64,000 nucleotides of DNA, taken from DATARH01 sp035534535. GTDB taxonomy: Bacteria > Pseudomonadota > Alphaproteobacteria > ATCC43930 > CGMCC-115725. The stretch is taken from NCBI GenBank assembly GCA_035534535.1, contig DATLRS010000192.1:1-64000 (forward strand), in the 5' to 3' direction. The translations under genes and the position numbers were made by a program. Positions 27,217 through 37,165 of the stretch are shown here, piece after piece (positions within the stretch are counted from its first letter, which is position 1; every line of letters starts with the position of its first letter). Under the pieces are notes generated by a model that saw only the letters and a program-made list of their open reading frames with translations, was not told the origin of the DNA and ran no database searches.

Positions 27217-27230
27217 TTGATTTACGTCAA
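27217..27230. promoter_or_regulatory. FNR/FixK-type box (TTGATTTACGTCAA)
   Basis: TTGAT-TTAC-GTCAA differs from the TTGAT-N4-ATCAA consensus at one position. It lies 202 bases upstream of the first gene of the nifJ operon on the minus strand. CRP/FNR-family activators (FNR, FixK, AadR) bind such sites under low oxygen. The long distance to the start would need a long untranslated leader, which holds a 21-base tandem duplication. Confidence 0.6.
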
Positions 27231-27310
27231 TGCCTCTGATGCCTCGGAGACCGAGCTTCGGCCGGGGTCGCCCTGGGGCAGAAGCGGGTCGAGTTGAGTG
27301 CTGCTTCGCG

Positions 27311-27616
27311 CTACTTCCTCGCACCGCTTTCGAACAGGATCGGTGCGCCGAGTTCGGACAGGTGGAAGAGGCGGAAGGCGCGTTCGCCGTTGAAATCCAG
27401 AACCCGCAAATCGTCGGCCTCGTGCAGATCGCGAAGCACCACCTGAAAGTGGCTGCCGTATCGCTCGCGCACGAGATCGAGCGGCAGCTCGTAGGCGATG
27501 AATTTGTCGATCCCCTTGGCGTGGAGTTTCTCGAGCAGGGTAGCGTCGGTGAATGAGGCGTGCGATGTCAGAATTACCAGAGGCCCGCTACCTGCAAACA
27601 ACAAGGCGGCTTTCAT
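27311..27616 (-). CDS. Small conserved cytosolic protein of unknown function
   Basis: A 101-residue soluble protein starting MKAALLFAGSGPLVILTSHA and ending in a segment with RLFHLSELGAPILFESGARK. AAGGAG sits just before the ATG at 27616. I recognise it as a type of conserved hypothetical protein often found near anaerobic metabolism genes in alphaproteobacteria, without a known activity. A perfect FNR-like box lies 76 bases upstream. No signal peptide or membrane segment is present. Confidence 0.7.
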   Translation of the reverse strand: MKAALLFAGSGPLVILTSHASFTDATLLEKLHAKGIDKFIAYELPLDLVRERYGSHFQVVLRDLHEADDLRVLDFNGERAFRLFHLSELGAPILFESGARK

Positions 27617-27648
27617 GATTTTCTCCTTTGCTCGGCGACGCGCTCAAT

Positions 27649-27680
27649 AGATTACGGCGGCGGGAGATTACGGCGGCGGG
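27649..27680. repeat. 16-base tandem duplication in the divergent promoter region
   Basis: AGATTACGGCGGCGGG occurs twice in direct succession (27649-27664 and 27665-27680), 11 bases from the FNR-like box at 27692-27705. It lies between the small protein gene (minus) and ppsA (plus). No function is evident. Confidence 0.85.
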
Positions 27681-27691
27681 CAAGGCGGGAA

Positions 27692-27705
27692 TTGATTTGA
27701 ATCAA
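27692..27705. promoter_or_regulatory. Perfect FNR/FixK-type box (TTGATTTGAATCAA)
   Basis: TTGAT-TTGA-ATCAA is an exact match to the FNR/FixK consensus. It is centred between two divergent genes: about 76 bases upstream of the small protein gene (minus) and about 96 upstream of ppsA (plus). It is placed to control both, and with ppsA perhaps the downstream pfkB-hdeD-hydrogenase run as well. Confidence 0.75.
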
Positions 27706-27800
27706 GGCCGCCAGGCGGCCGCGGCAGTATTTGCCAATCCATTGCGGCTCGGCAGCTTTTGGCGTTGCCCCGCGTCTGCTGGCAAACACGAGTGGATCCG

Positions 27801-30230
<2,430 letters not shown>

Positions 30231-30252
30231 TGCTTTGCCGGAAGACGCGATC

Positions 30253-31209
30253 ATGACTGCGGTCGTCACCCTGACGATGAACCCGGCGCTCGACATCGCA
30301 ACCGCGGTCGATCGCCTCGTGCCGACCCACAAGCTGCGCTGTGCGGCGCCGCGCTACGATCCCGGCGGCGGCGGGATCAATGTCGCGCGGGCGGTGCATG
30401 CGCTGGGCGGCGAGGCGCTGGCGATCTTTCCCGCCGGCGGCGCCGCGGGCGAGATGATCCGGCGCCTGCTGCGCGAGGAAGGCGTCGTCCATGACGCCGT
30501 CGCGATCGCCGGCTTCACCCGCGAGAGCCTCGCCATCGAGGAGCGCGCGAGCGGCGAACAATACCGTTTCATCCTGCCGGGGCCCGAGATCGGCGAGGCG
30601 GATCAGCAACGCTGCCTCGACCGCCTCGGCGAGGCGGCGGCGGGGGCGGATTACATCGTCGCCAGCGGCAGCCTGCCGCCCGGGGTTGCCGAAAATTTCT
30701 ACGCGCGGGTCGCGGCGCTGGCGCGCGCTCACGGCAAGCGCCTCGTCCTCGATACCTCCGGCGCGGCACTCAAAATGGCCGGTCACGGCAGCTATCTGCT
30801 GAAGCCGAGCCTGCGCGAGCTCGAGGATCTGACCGGACACCAGATCCGCAGCGAACGCCAGGAAGAACAGGCGGCGCGTGAGCTCATCGAGCAGGGCCGC
30901 AGCGAGGTTATCGTACTGTCGCTCGGCGCCAGGGGCGCCGTCCTGGTCAGCCGCGAGGAGACGACCCGCTTCCCGACGATCCCGGTCAAGGCGACGAGCA
31001 CGGTCGGCGCCGGCGACAGCATGCTGGCCGGGATCCTCGTCGGGCTCACGCGTGGCCTGGAGTTGCGCGAAGCGGTGGGTTTCGGCATGGCGGCGGGAGC
31101 GGCGGCGCTGCTGGGGAGCGGCACGCAATTGTGCCGGCTCGGCGATGTCGAGCGGCTTTACGCACAGATGTCGGCGGGCCACCCGGCAAGCGCGGAGCCA
31201 GGCCACTAG
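30253..31209 (+). CDS. pfkB: 6-phosphofructokinase, PfkB family
   Basis: A 318-residue ribokinase-fold kinase. VTLTMNPALDIATAVDRLVP, then LRCAAPRYDPGGGGINVARA, IFPAGGAAGE and SGEQYRFILPGPEIGEAD, align block by block with E. coli PfkB. STVGAGDSMLAGILVGL gives the GAGD catalytic motif. It phosphorylates fructose 6-phosphate with ATP. It lies 22 bases after ppsA, so opposing steps of glycolysis and gluconeogenesis share a transcript. The ATG at 30253 is preferred over a TTG at 30235. Confidence 0.88.
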   Translation: MTAVVTLTMNPALDIATAVDRLVPTHKLRCAAPRYDPGGGGINVARAVHALGGEALAIFPAGGAAGEMIRRLLREEGVVHDAVAIAGFTRESLAIEERASGEQYRFILPGPEIGEADQQRCLDRLGEAAAGADYIVASGSLPPGVAENFYARVAALARAHGKRLVLDTSGAALKMAGHGSYLLKPSLRELEDLTGHQIRSERQEEQAARELIEQGRSEVIVLSLGARGAVLVSREETTRFPTIPVKATSTVGAGDSMLAGILVGLTRGLELREAVGFGMAAGAAALLGSGTQLCRLGDVERLYAQMSAGHPASAEPGH

Positions 31210-31221
31210 GGGTTATCGAGG

Positions 31222-31806
31222 ATGAGCCACGACATGATACCCGATATCGAGGAGGTTCGGCGTGAGGTTGCGGCGGCGATGCATGCGCACTGGCGATTCT
31301 TTCTCGCCGACGGTGTGGTGATGATGATCCTCGGGCTGGCGGCGATTGTCGTGCCCAATCTGGCCTCGCTGGCGATCACGATCTTCATCGGCTGGCTGTT
31401 CTTCGTCGGTGGCATCTTCCGCACCCTGACGGCGTGGCGCCGGCGCGGCACGCCGGCCTTCGCCTGGTCGCTGCTGACCGGGCTGCTGGCCGTGGTGCTC
31501 GGCCTGGTCCTGATCTGGCGCCCGCTCCAGGGGGTGGTAACCCTGACCTTGGCGCTCGTGCTGTTCTTCGTCATCGGCGGCGTTGCGGCGATCGTGATCG
31601 CCGTCGAGTTTCGCCGGCACCTGGCGAGCTGGGGCTGGACATTGTTCAGCGGCATCGTCGACCTGGTGCTCGCCTACCTGATCTGGCAGGGCTGGCCGAG
31701 TTCGGCCGGCTGGGCGATCGGGCTGCTCGCCGGCATCAACATGTTGTTCCTCGGTCTGTCGCTGCTGATGACGGCGCTGGCCGCGCGCACCTTGAAGCCG
31801 CTGTGA
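31222..31806 (+). CDS. HdeD-family membrane protein
   Basis: A 194-residue protein with six evenly spaced membrane segments, beginning WRFFLADGVVMMILGLAAIV and including LITIFIGWLFFVGGIF-like and LLTGLLAVVLGLVLIWRP helices. This is the DUF308/HdeD layout, linked in enterobacteria to acid resistance at high cell density. The biochemical role is not known. It lies 12 bases after pfkB and before the hydrogenase genes, so it may protect cells during acid-producing fermentation. That link is inference. Confidence 0.8.
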   Translation: MSHDMIPDIEEVRREVAAAMHAHWRFFLADGVVMMILGLAAIVVPNLASLAITIFIGWLFFVGGIFRTLTAWRRRGTPAFAWSLLTGLLAVVLGLVLIWRPLQGVVTLTLALVLFFVIGGVAAIVIAVEFRRHLASWGWTLFSGIVDLVLAYLIWQGWPSSAGWAIGLLAGINMLFLGLSLLMTALAARTLKPL

Positions 31807-31844
31807 CGCGGGCGTGAGCGCGCTCGATCGCTAGGAGGCATGGG

Positions 31845-31901
31845 ATGGACCGTGCGGCAGTGCCATGCCTGCTTTCTCTGGCCTGCGCTTGCCCGATATG
31901 A
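31845..31901 (+). CDS. Possible 18-residue leader ORF before the hydrogenase genes
   Basis: A perfect AGGAGG (31833-31838) is followed six bases later by an ATG at 31845 that reads MDRAAVPCLLSLACACPI and stops at TGA 31899-31901. This is the best Shine-Dalgarno of the region, whereas the hyhB start at 31936 has only GGGTG nearby. The peptide is Cys-rich (three Cys). It could be a leader peptide that affects hyhB translation, or chance. In another frame an ATG at 31840 opens into hyhB, but only one base separates it from the AGGAGG. Confidence 0.3.
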   Translation: MDRAAVPCLLSLACACPI

Positions 31902-31935
31902 TCCACTCGTCGGTCCGCGAGCATGGGTGCCCCCG

Positions 31936-33078
31936 ATGAGCGCCGTTGCGCACAGCATTCTGACGGGCGATGGCCTCGAGGCGCTGCTCGGCGTGCTGCG
32001 CCGGTGCGGCTACCGCGTCCTCGGGCCGACGGTGCGGGATCAGGCGATCGTCTATGACGATATCGCAACCCTCGCCGATCTGCCGCGCGGCTGGACCGAC
32101 GAGCAGCAGGGCGGGCATTACCGGCTCCGCCGCCGCGACGACGACGCCCTGTTCGGCTATGCCGTCGGGCCGCATTCGTGGAAGCAGTTCCTGCACGCGC
32201 CGCGGCAGCGTCTGTGGCATGCCGATCGCACGGCCGACGGCTTCGGCATCGCGACGGAGCCGGCTTCCGCCGAGCGGCTTGCCTTTGTCGGGGTGCGCGC
32301 CTGCGAACTGCACGCGATCGCGATCCAGGATCGGGTCCTCGTTGGCGGGGCTCACGTCGATCCCCATTACCGGGCCCGCCGCGAGGCGGCGTTCCTCGTC
32401 GCGGTCAATTGCGGCGCGCCCGGCGGCACCTGCTTCTGCGTCTCGATGAACACCGGCCCCAAAACAGCGGCCGGCTACGATCTGGCCTTGACCGAGCTGA
32501 TCGGCGAGCCGGGCGGTCGCTTTGTCGTCGAGGCCGGCAGCGCCGCGGGGCGGACGGTCCTCGCCGAGCTGCCGCACCGCGAGGCGACGCCGGAGGAGGT
32601 GGCGGCGTCGGACGCCGTTGTCGCCCGCGCCGCCGCGCAGATGGGGCGGGCCATGCCGGCCGCCGCCGACGTGCCGGATCTGCTGCGCCGCAATCTCGAC
32701 CACCCGCGCTGGGACGAAGTGGCGGGGCGCTGCCTGACCTGCGGCAATTGCACGATGGTGTGCCCGACCTGCTTCTGCACGACGGTGGAAGACACCGTGT
32801 CGCTCGACGGCACCGCGGCCGAGCGGGTGCAGCGCTGGGATTCCTGCTTTACGATGGATTTCTCGTATCTCCACGGCGGCAGCGTGCGCGCCTCGCCGCG
32901 CTCGCGCTACCGCCAGTGGATGACGCACAAGCTGTCGAGCTGGGTTGATCAGTTCGGCAGCTCGGGCTGTGTCGGTTGCGGCCGCTGCATCACCTGGTGC
33001 CCGGTCGGGATCGACATCACCGAAGAGGTCGCGGCGATCCGCGCCACGGATGCCGCCGCGGCGGACCCGGGAGGGTGA
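31936..33078 (+). CDS. hyhB: Group 3b [NiFe] hydrogenase beta subunit (Fe-S, HyhB/HydB-like)
   Basis: A 380-residue iron-sulfur protein. LFGYAVGPHSWKQFLHAP is a family block. Two [4Fe-4S] motifs are seen: Cys266/269/272/276 (CLTCGNCTMVCPTCFC) and Cys345/348/351/355 (CVGCGRCITWCPVG). In sulfhydrogenase-type (3b) enzymes this subunit carries electrons between the small subunit and the flavin subunit. The ATG at 31936 fits the family N-terminus (ILTGDGLEALLGVLRRCGY). An upstream in-frame ATG at 31840 would add 32 residues with no similarity I recognise. The next gene starts five bases after the stop. Confidence 0.85.
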   Translation: MSAVAHSILTGDGLEALLGVLRRCGYRVLGPTVRDQAIVYDDIATLADLPRGWTDEQQGGHYRLRRRDDDALFGYAVGPHSWKQFLHAPRQRLWHADRTADGFGIATEPASAERLAFVGVRACELHAIAIQDRVLVGGAHVDPHYRARREAAFLVAVNCGAPGGTCFCVSMNTGPKTAAGYDLALTELIGEPGGRFVVEAGSAAGRTVLAELPHREATPEEVAASDAVVARAAAQMGRAMPAAADVPDLLRRNLDHPRWDEVAGRCLTCGNCTMVCPTCFCTTVEDTVSLDGTAAERVQRWDSCFTMDFSYLHGGSVRASPRSRYRQWMTHKLSSWVDQFGSSGCVGCGRCITWCPVGIDITEEVAAIRATDAAAADPGG

Positions 33079-33082
33079 CGAC

Positions 33083-33550
33083 ATGGAGGTGCGCGGCGTC
33101 GACCGACTGATCAGCGAGCATCCCTTCTTCGGCGGCATGGCGCCCGAATATTGCGAGCTGATCGGCGGCTGCGCCAGGAATGTGCGCTTTGACAAGGCCC
33201 AGTACCTGTTTCGCGAGGGCGACCCGGCCGATGAATTCTTCCTGATCCGCCACGGCCGGGTGGCCCTCGAGATCATGGCCCCCGGCCGCGGGAAGCTGCG
33301 GTTCCTGACCGTCAACGAGGGCGAACTCGCCGGCCTCGCGTGGCTCATTCCGCCCTATCGCTGGATCTTCGACGCCGAGGCGCTAGAGTTGACCCGGGCG
33401 GTGTCGGTCGACGCCCGCTGCCTGCGCGACAAGGCCGAGCAGAACCACGATTTCGGCTACGAGATGATGAAGCGCTTCATGGCGATGCTGGTCGCGCGCC
33501 TGCATGCCGCGCAATTGCAGATGCTCGATGTCTACGGCGCCGGCGCCTGA
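33083..33550 (+). CDS. Cyclic-nucleotide-binding domain protein without DNA-binding domain
   Basis: A 155-residue protein that is almost only a cNMP-binding beta-roll. FREGDPADEFFLIRHGRVAL matches the first half of the CRP/PKA domain and VNEGELAGLAWLIPPYRW the phosphate-binding cassette, with Gly-Glu present and an Arg at PYR. A helical end follows (YEMMKRFMAMLVARLHAAQL). No helix-turn-helix is seen, so it is not a transcription factor of CRP type. It lies between hyhB (five bases before) and hyhG (overlaps by 23 bases), so it is co-expressed with the hydrogenase. A structural or allosteric role in the complex is possible. Spacing before the ATG includes GAGGG. Confidence 0.8.
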   Translation: MEVRGVDRLISEHPFFGGMAPEYCELIGGCARNVRFDKAQYLFREGDPADEFFLIRHGRVALEIMAPGRGKLRFLTVNEGELAGLAWLIPPYRWIFDAEALELTRAVSVDARCLRDKAEQNHDFGYEMMKRFMAMLVARLHAAQLQMLDVYGAGA

Positions 33551-34361
33551 TCTGCCGATGGTGCCGGTGGTGGCGCGGGTGCAGGCGCGCCGCCGCGAGA
33601 CGCACGACACCTGGACCCTGGCCATCGATGGCGGCGGCCTGTCGTTTCGTCCGGGCCAGTTCAACATGCTGTATGCCTTCGGCGTCGGCGAGATCCCGGT
33701 CAGCATCAGCAGCGACCCGGGCGCTCCGGCGCCGCTGCTGCACACGGTGCGCGCGGTCGGTGCCGTGTCGCAGGCGCTGACGGCGCTGAAGCCGGGCGGA
33801 GCGCTCGGCTTGCGCGGGCCTTGCGGCACCGCCTGGCCGGTCGCCGAGAGCCGGGGCAGCGACATCGTCGTCGTCGCCGGCGGGCTGGGGCTCGCGCCGC
33901 TGCGTCCGGCAATCTACCGGCTGTTCGCCGAGCGCGCGCAGTACGGCCGGATCGCCGTGCTGTACGGCACCCGCAGCCCCGGCGACATCCTGTTCCGCCA
34001 TGAGCTGGAGCGCTGGCGCCGCCGCCTCGACGTTGCGATCGAGGTGACGGTCGACCACGCCGACAGCTTGTGGCACGGCCATGTCGGCGTCGTCACCGAG
34101 CTGATCGATCGCACCGCCTTCGACCCCGACCACACGGTCGCGCTGGTCTGCGGCCCGGAGATCATGATGCGCTTCGCGGTGCGGGCGTTGCGCGCGGCCG
34201 GGATCGCGGAGGAGGCGATCTATCTCTCGATGGAGCGCAACATGAAATGCGCTGTCGGCCTGTGCGGCCATTGCCAGTTCGGGCCGGAATTGATCTGCCG
34301 CGACGGGCCGGTGTTCCGCTACGACCGGCTGCACGGCTTGTTGGCCATGAAAGAGATCTGA
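33528..34361 (+). CDS. hyhG: Group 3b hydrogenase gamma subunit (FAD/NAD(P) reductase, HyhG/HydG-like)
   Basis: A 277-residue ferredoxin-NADP reductase-like protein. FRPGQFNMLYAFGVGEIPVS is the FAD-binding RxYS-like part with variation, GLRGPCGTAWP follows, and DIVVVAGGLGLAPLRPAIY begins the NAD(P) lobe. The C-terminal CAVGLCGHCQFGPELICRDG holds the [2Fe-2S] cysteines as in dihydroorotate dehydrogenase electron-transfer subunits and HydG. It would reduce NAD(P)+ with electrons from H2, or the reverse. The ATG at 33528 lies inside the CNB gene end. The next gene starts two bases after. Confidence 0.88.
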   Translation: MSTAPAPDLPMVPVVARVQARRRETHDTWTLAIDGGGLSFRPGQFNMLYAFGVGEIPVSISSDPGAPAPLLHTVRAVGAVSQALTALKPGGALGLRGPCGTAWPVAESRGSDIVVVAGGLGLAPLRPAIYRLFAERAQYGRIAVLYGTRSPGDILFRHELERWRRRLDVAIEVTVDHADSLWHGHVGVVTELIDRTAFDPDHTVALVCGPEIMMRFAVRALRAAGIAEEAIYLSMERNMKCAVGLCGHCQFGPELICRDGPVFRYDRLHGLLAMKEI

Positions 34362-34362
34362 C

Positions 34363-35151
34363 GTGCAGCGAACCTCACAGTCGCGCAAACCCCGGCTCGC
34401 CGTGTGGAAATTCGCCTCTTGCGACGGCTGCCAGCTGAGCCTTCTCGACTGCGAAGACGAATTGCTGACGCTGGCCGAGGCGATCGACATCGCCTATTTC
34501 AACGAGGCGACGCGGGCCCCGATCTCGGGCCGCTACCAGCTGTCGCTGGTCGAGGGCTCGATCACGACGCAAGAGGATGCCCAGCGCATCGGCGAGGTGC
34601 GCCGCCGCTCCGACCGGCTGGTGACGATCGGCGCCTGCGCCAGTGCGGGCGGCATCCAGGCGTTGCGCAACTTTGCCGATGTCAAGGAGTACGCGGCGAT
34701 CGTCTATGCGCGGCCCGACTATATCCGGACGCTGGCGAATTCGACGGCGATCGCCGATCACGTGCGGGTCGATTTCGAGTTGCGCGGCTGCCCGATCAAC
34801 AAACGCCAGCTGCTCGATGTCATCTCGGCCTTGCTCGGCGGGCGCCGGCCGGCGACGCCGGCGCACAGTGTCTGCATCGAGTGCAAGCTCAAGGGCAACG
34901 TCTGCGTCACGGTGGCACACGGCACGCCGTGCCTCGGGCCCGTCACCCATGCCGGGTGCGGCGCGCTGTGCCCGTCTTACGACCGCGGCTGCTATGGCTG
35001 CTACGGGCCGATGGAGACGCCGAACACGATCGCGCTGAGCCGTCACTTCGCCGGCCTCGGCCTGGACGAGCGGGCATTGCAGCGCGTCTACCGCACCTTC
35101 AACGCCAATGCCGAGCCGTTCCGCAAGGAAAGCGAGCGCCATGGCGCGTAG
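34363..35151 (+). CDS. hyhS: Group 3b [NiFe] hydrogenase small subunit (HyhS/HydD-like)
   Basis: A 262-residue small subunit. FASCDGCQLSLLDCEDELL near the N-terminus has Cys20 and Cys23 of the proximal [4Fe-4S] cluster. GACASAGGIQALRN and ELRGCPINKRQLLDVI give the third and fourth ligands. A Cys-rich end (CIECKLKGNVCVT, GTPCLGPVTHAGCGALC) binds further clusters. No Tat signal is present, so the enzyme is cytoplasmic. The GTG at 34363 is taken as start because it is directly behind hyhG. The end overlaps hyhL by 11 bases. Confidence 0.9.
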   Translation: MQRTSQSRKPRLAVWKFASCDGCQLSLLDCEDELLTLAEAIDIAYFNEATRAPISGRYQLSLVEGSITTQEDAQRIGEVRRRSDRLVTIGACASAGGIQALRNFADVKEYAAIVYARPDYIRTLANSTAIADHVRVDFELRGCPINKRQLLDVISALLGGRRPATPAHSVCIECKLKGNVCVTVAHGTPCLGPVTHAGCGALCPSYDRGCYGCYGPMETPNTIALSRHFAGLGLDERALQRVYRTFNANAEPFRKESERHGA

Positions 35152-36430
35152 GACGATCAAGGTCGACCAGCTCGCCCGGGTCGAGGGCGAAGGTCGTTTC
35201 ACGGTCGTCGTGCGCGACGGCGCGGTGGAGCGCGCCGAACTCAGCATCTTCGAGCCGCCGCGCTTCTTTGAGGCGCTGCTGCGCGGCCGCGATTTTGCCG
35301 AGGCGCCCGACATCACCGCGCGGATCTGCGGCATCTGCCCGGTCGCCTACCAGATGAGCGCGGTGCACGCGATGGAGCAGGCGCTCGGCGTCGCCGTCGC
35401 CGGGAAGCTGCGCGACCTGCGCCGCCTCCTCTATTGCGGCGAGTGGATCGAGAGCCACACGCTGCATATCTACATGCTGCACGCGCCCGACTTTCTCGGC
35501 TATGACGGCGCCGTCGCGATGGCACGCGACCATGGCGACATCGTCCGCCGCGGCCTCGCGCTGAAGAAGGCCGGCAACGAGATCATGACGTTGCTGGGCG
35601 GGCGCGAGATCCATCCGATCAACGTCCGTGTTGGCGGCTTCTATCGGGTGCCGCGACGCCGCCAGTTGGAGCCCTTGATCGAGCGGCTCAAATGGGCGCG
35701 CGAGGCGGCGCTCGCGACGGTGCGCTGGGTGGCCGGGTTCGACTTCCCCGACCGCGAGCGCGACTACGTCTTCGTCGCCCTGCGGCATCCCGATGAATAC
35801 CCGTTCAACGAGGGGCACATCGTCTCGAACCGCGGCCTCGACATAACGGCCGCGCGCTACGACGACCATTTCGAGGAGATTCACGTCGCGCGCTCGACCG
35901 CGCTGCACGCGCGTCTGCGCGGCGCCGGGTCGTATCTGGTCGGGCCGCTCGCGCGTTACAGCCTCAATTTTGACCGCCTGCCGGCGCTCGTGCAAGAGGC
36001 GGCCCATGAGGCCGGGCTGGGTCCAACCTGCACCAACCCCTATCGGAGCATCGTCGTGCGGGCGGTCGAGGTGCTCTATGCCTGCGGCGAGGCGCTGCGG
36101 ATCATCGCCGCCTACGACGAGCCGGAATTGCCGGCGGTCCCGGTCGCGCCGCGGGCCGGCATCGGCTTTGCCGCCACCGAAGCGCCGCGCGGGCTCCTCT
36201 ACCACCGCTATCGGCTGGAGCCCGACGGGACGATCGCCGAGGCGCGCATCGTCCCGCCGACCTCGCAGAACCAGGCTTCGATCGAGGAGGATCTGGCCGG
36301 CTATATCGGCGGGTTTCTCGATCTGCCCGACGACGCCTTACGCCGGCGCTGCGAGCAGACCGTGCGCAACTACGACCCCTGCATCTCCTGCGCCGCGCAT
36401 TTTCTGCGGCTCGACATCGATCGCGGCTGA
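35141..36430 (+). CDS. hyhL: Group 3b [NiFe] hydrogenase large (catalytic) subunit (HyhL/HydA-like)
   Basis: A 429-residue catalytic subunit. L1 is RICGICPVAYQMSAVHAME with Cys63 and Cys66. L2 is DPCISCAAHFLRL at the C-terminus with Cys414 and Cys417. Together these four Cys hold the Ni-Fe(CN)2CO site. The sequence type of L1 (RICGICPVAYQMSAVHA) and the operon partners place it in group 3b, bidirectional NAD(P)-linked enzymes. A short tail after the His of L2 (FLRLDIDRG) would be removed by the protease encoded next. The ATG at 35141 opens MARRTIKVDQLARVEGEG. The stop overlaps the protease gene start. Confidence 0.93.
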   Translation: MARRTIKVDQLARVEGEGRFTVVVRDGAVERAELSIFEPPRFFEALLRGRDFAEAPDITARICGICPVAYQMSAVHAMEQALGVAVAGKLRDLRRLLYCGEWIESHTLHIYMLHAPDFLGYDGAVAMARDHGDIVRRGLALKKAGNEIMTLLGGREIHPINVRVGGFYRVPRRRQLEPLIERLKWAREAALATVRWVAGFDFPDRERDYVFVALRHPDEYPFNEGHIVSNRGLDITAARYDDHFEEIHVARSTALHARLRGAGSYLVGPLARYSLNFDRLPALVQEAAHEAGLGPTCTNPYRSIVVRAVEVLYACGEALRIIAAYDEPELPAVPVAPRAGIGFAATEAPRGLLYHRYRLEPDGTIAEARIVPPTSQNQASIEEDLAGYIGGFLDLPDDALRRRCEQTVRNYDPCISCAAHFLRLDIDRG

Positions 36431-36915
36431 TGCGCCGGGGCCGGATCGTGATCGGCATCGGCAATCCCGACCGCGGCGACGACGCGGTCGGGATTGCCGT
36501 GGCGAGACGGCTGCGCGGGACGCTGCCGGCCGATGTCGAGATCGCCGAGCATGACGGCGAGCCGGCGGCACTGGTCGCCGCGTTCGACGGTGTCGCGACG
36601 GCGATCCTGGTCGATGCCTGCGCCACGGGCGCTCCGGCCGGGACGATCCACCGCATCGACCTCGGCGAGCAATCCTTGCCGCCGCGCGGGCCGGCGCTGT
36701 CCTCGCACGGCCTCGGCGTCGCCGAGGCGCTGGCGCTCGCCCGCGCCCTCGGCCACTTCCCACCCCGCTGCATCGCCTATGCGATCGAGGGAGGCTCTTT
36801 CGATATCGGGGCCGGCCTGTCGCCGCCGGTCGTTGCGGCGGTCGCGGCTGTCGTTCGTCAGCTGCGCGCCGAGCTTTTTGCGCAGGAGCCGCCGACATGC
36901 ACGAAGCCTCGCTGA
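36430..36915 (+). CDS. Hydrogenase maturation protease (HycI/HoxW family)
   Basis: A 161-residue protein. IVIGIGNPDRGDDAVGIAVA is the classic N-terminal motif with the nickel-sensing acidic residue, and ILVDACATGAPAGTIH and SSHGLGVAEALALARAL follow. It cleaves the C-terminal tail of the large subunit after nickel insertion. The ATG overlaps the last base of the hyhL stop codon, which is typical of dedicated protease-subunit pairs. The hypA start at 36897 overlaps its end by 19 bases. Confidence 0.9.
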   Translation: MRRGRIVIGIGNPDRGDDAVGIAVARRLRGTLPADVEIAEHDGEPAALVAAFDGVATAILVDACATGAPAGTIHRIDLGEQSLPPRGPALSSHGLGVAEALALARALGHFPPRCIAYAIEGGSFDIGAGLSPPVVAAVAAVVRQLRAELFAQEPPTCTKPR

Positions 36916-37160
36916 TGGCGGATCTCCTGCGCCGTATCGAGGCCGTCGCGGCGGCGGAACACGCCCGGCGCGTTACCGGCGTAACAATCTGGCTGGGAGC
37001 GCTGAGCCACCTGTCGCCCGACCATTTCGCCGAGCATTTCGCGCAGGCGAGCCCGGGCACGATCGCCGAAGGCGCCCGCTTGAGCATTACCGCCTCGGGC
37101 GATCCGGGGCACGCCAACGCTCAGAACGTCCTGATCGAGAGCGTCGAGGTGGAGAGTTGA
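36897..37160 (+). CDS. hypA: Short HypA-like nickel insertion protein lacking the zinc ribbon
   Basis: An 87-residue protein starting MHEASLMADLLRRIEAVAAA, with the invariant His2-Glu3 that binds nickel, and RVTGVTIWLGALSHLSPDHF as the typical second block. Normal HypA has about 113 residues with a four-Cys zinc ribbon in the last third. Here no Cys is present, and the usual ribbon is replaced by about ten residues (DPGHANAQNV) before the terminal LIESVEVES. HypA passes nickel with HypB to the large subunit, but no hypB lies in this cluster. The gene follows the protease and precedes hypF with five bases between. Confidence 0.8.
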   Translation: MHEASLMADLLRRIEAVAAAEHARRVTGVTIWLGALSHLSPDHFAEHFAQASPGTIAEGARLSITASGDPGHANAQNVLIESVEVES

Positions 37161-37165
37161 TCGCG

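Noticed and set aside
31840..31935. Longer HyhB with 32 extra residues
   Set aside because: The ATG at 31840 is only one base after AGGAGG, and the added residues do not resemble the family. Kept as an alternative only.
36494..37165. Long N-terminal extension of hypF
   Set aside because: The frame is open because of high GC, but this part overlaps the protease and hypA genes and reads as noise. The acylphosphatase domain starts at 37166.
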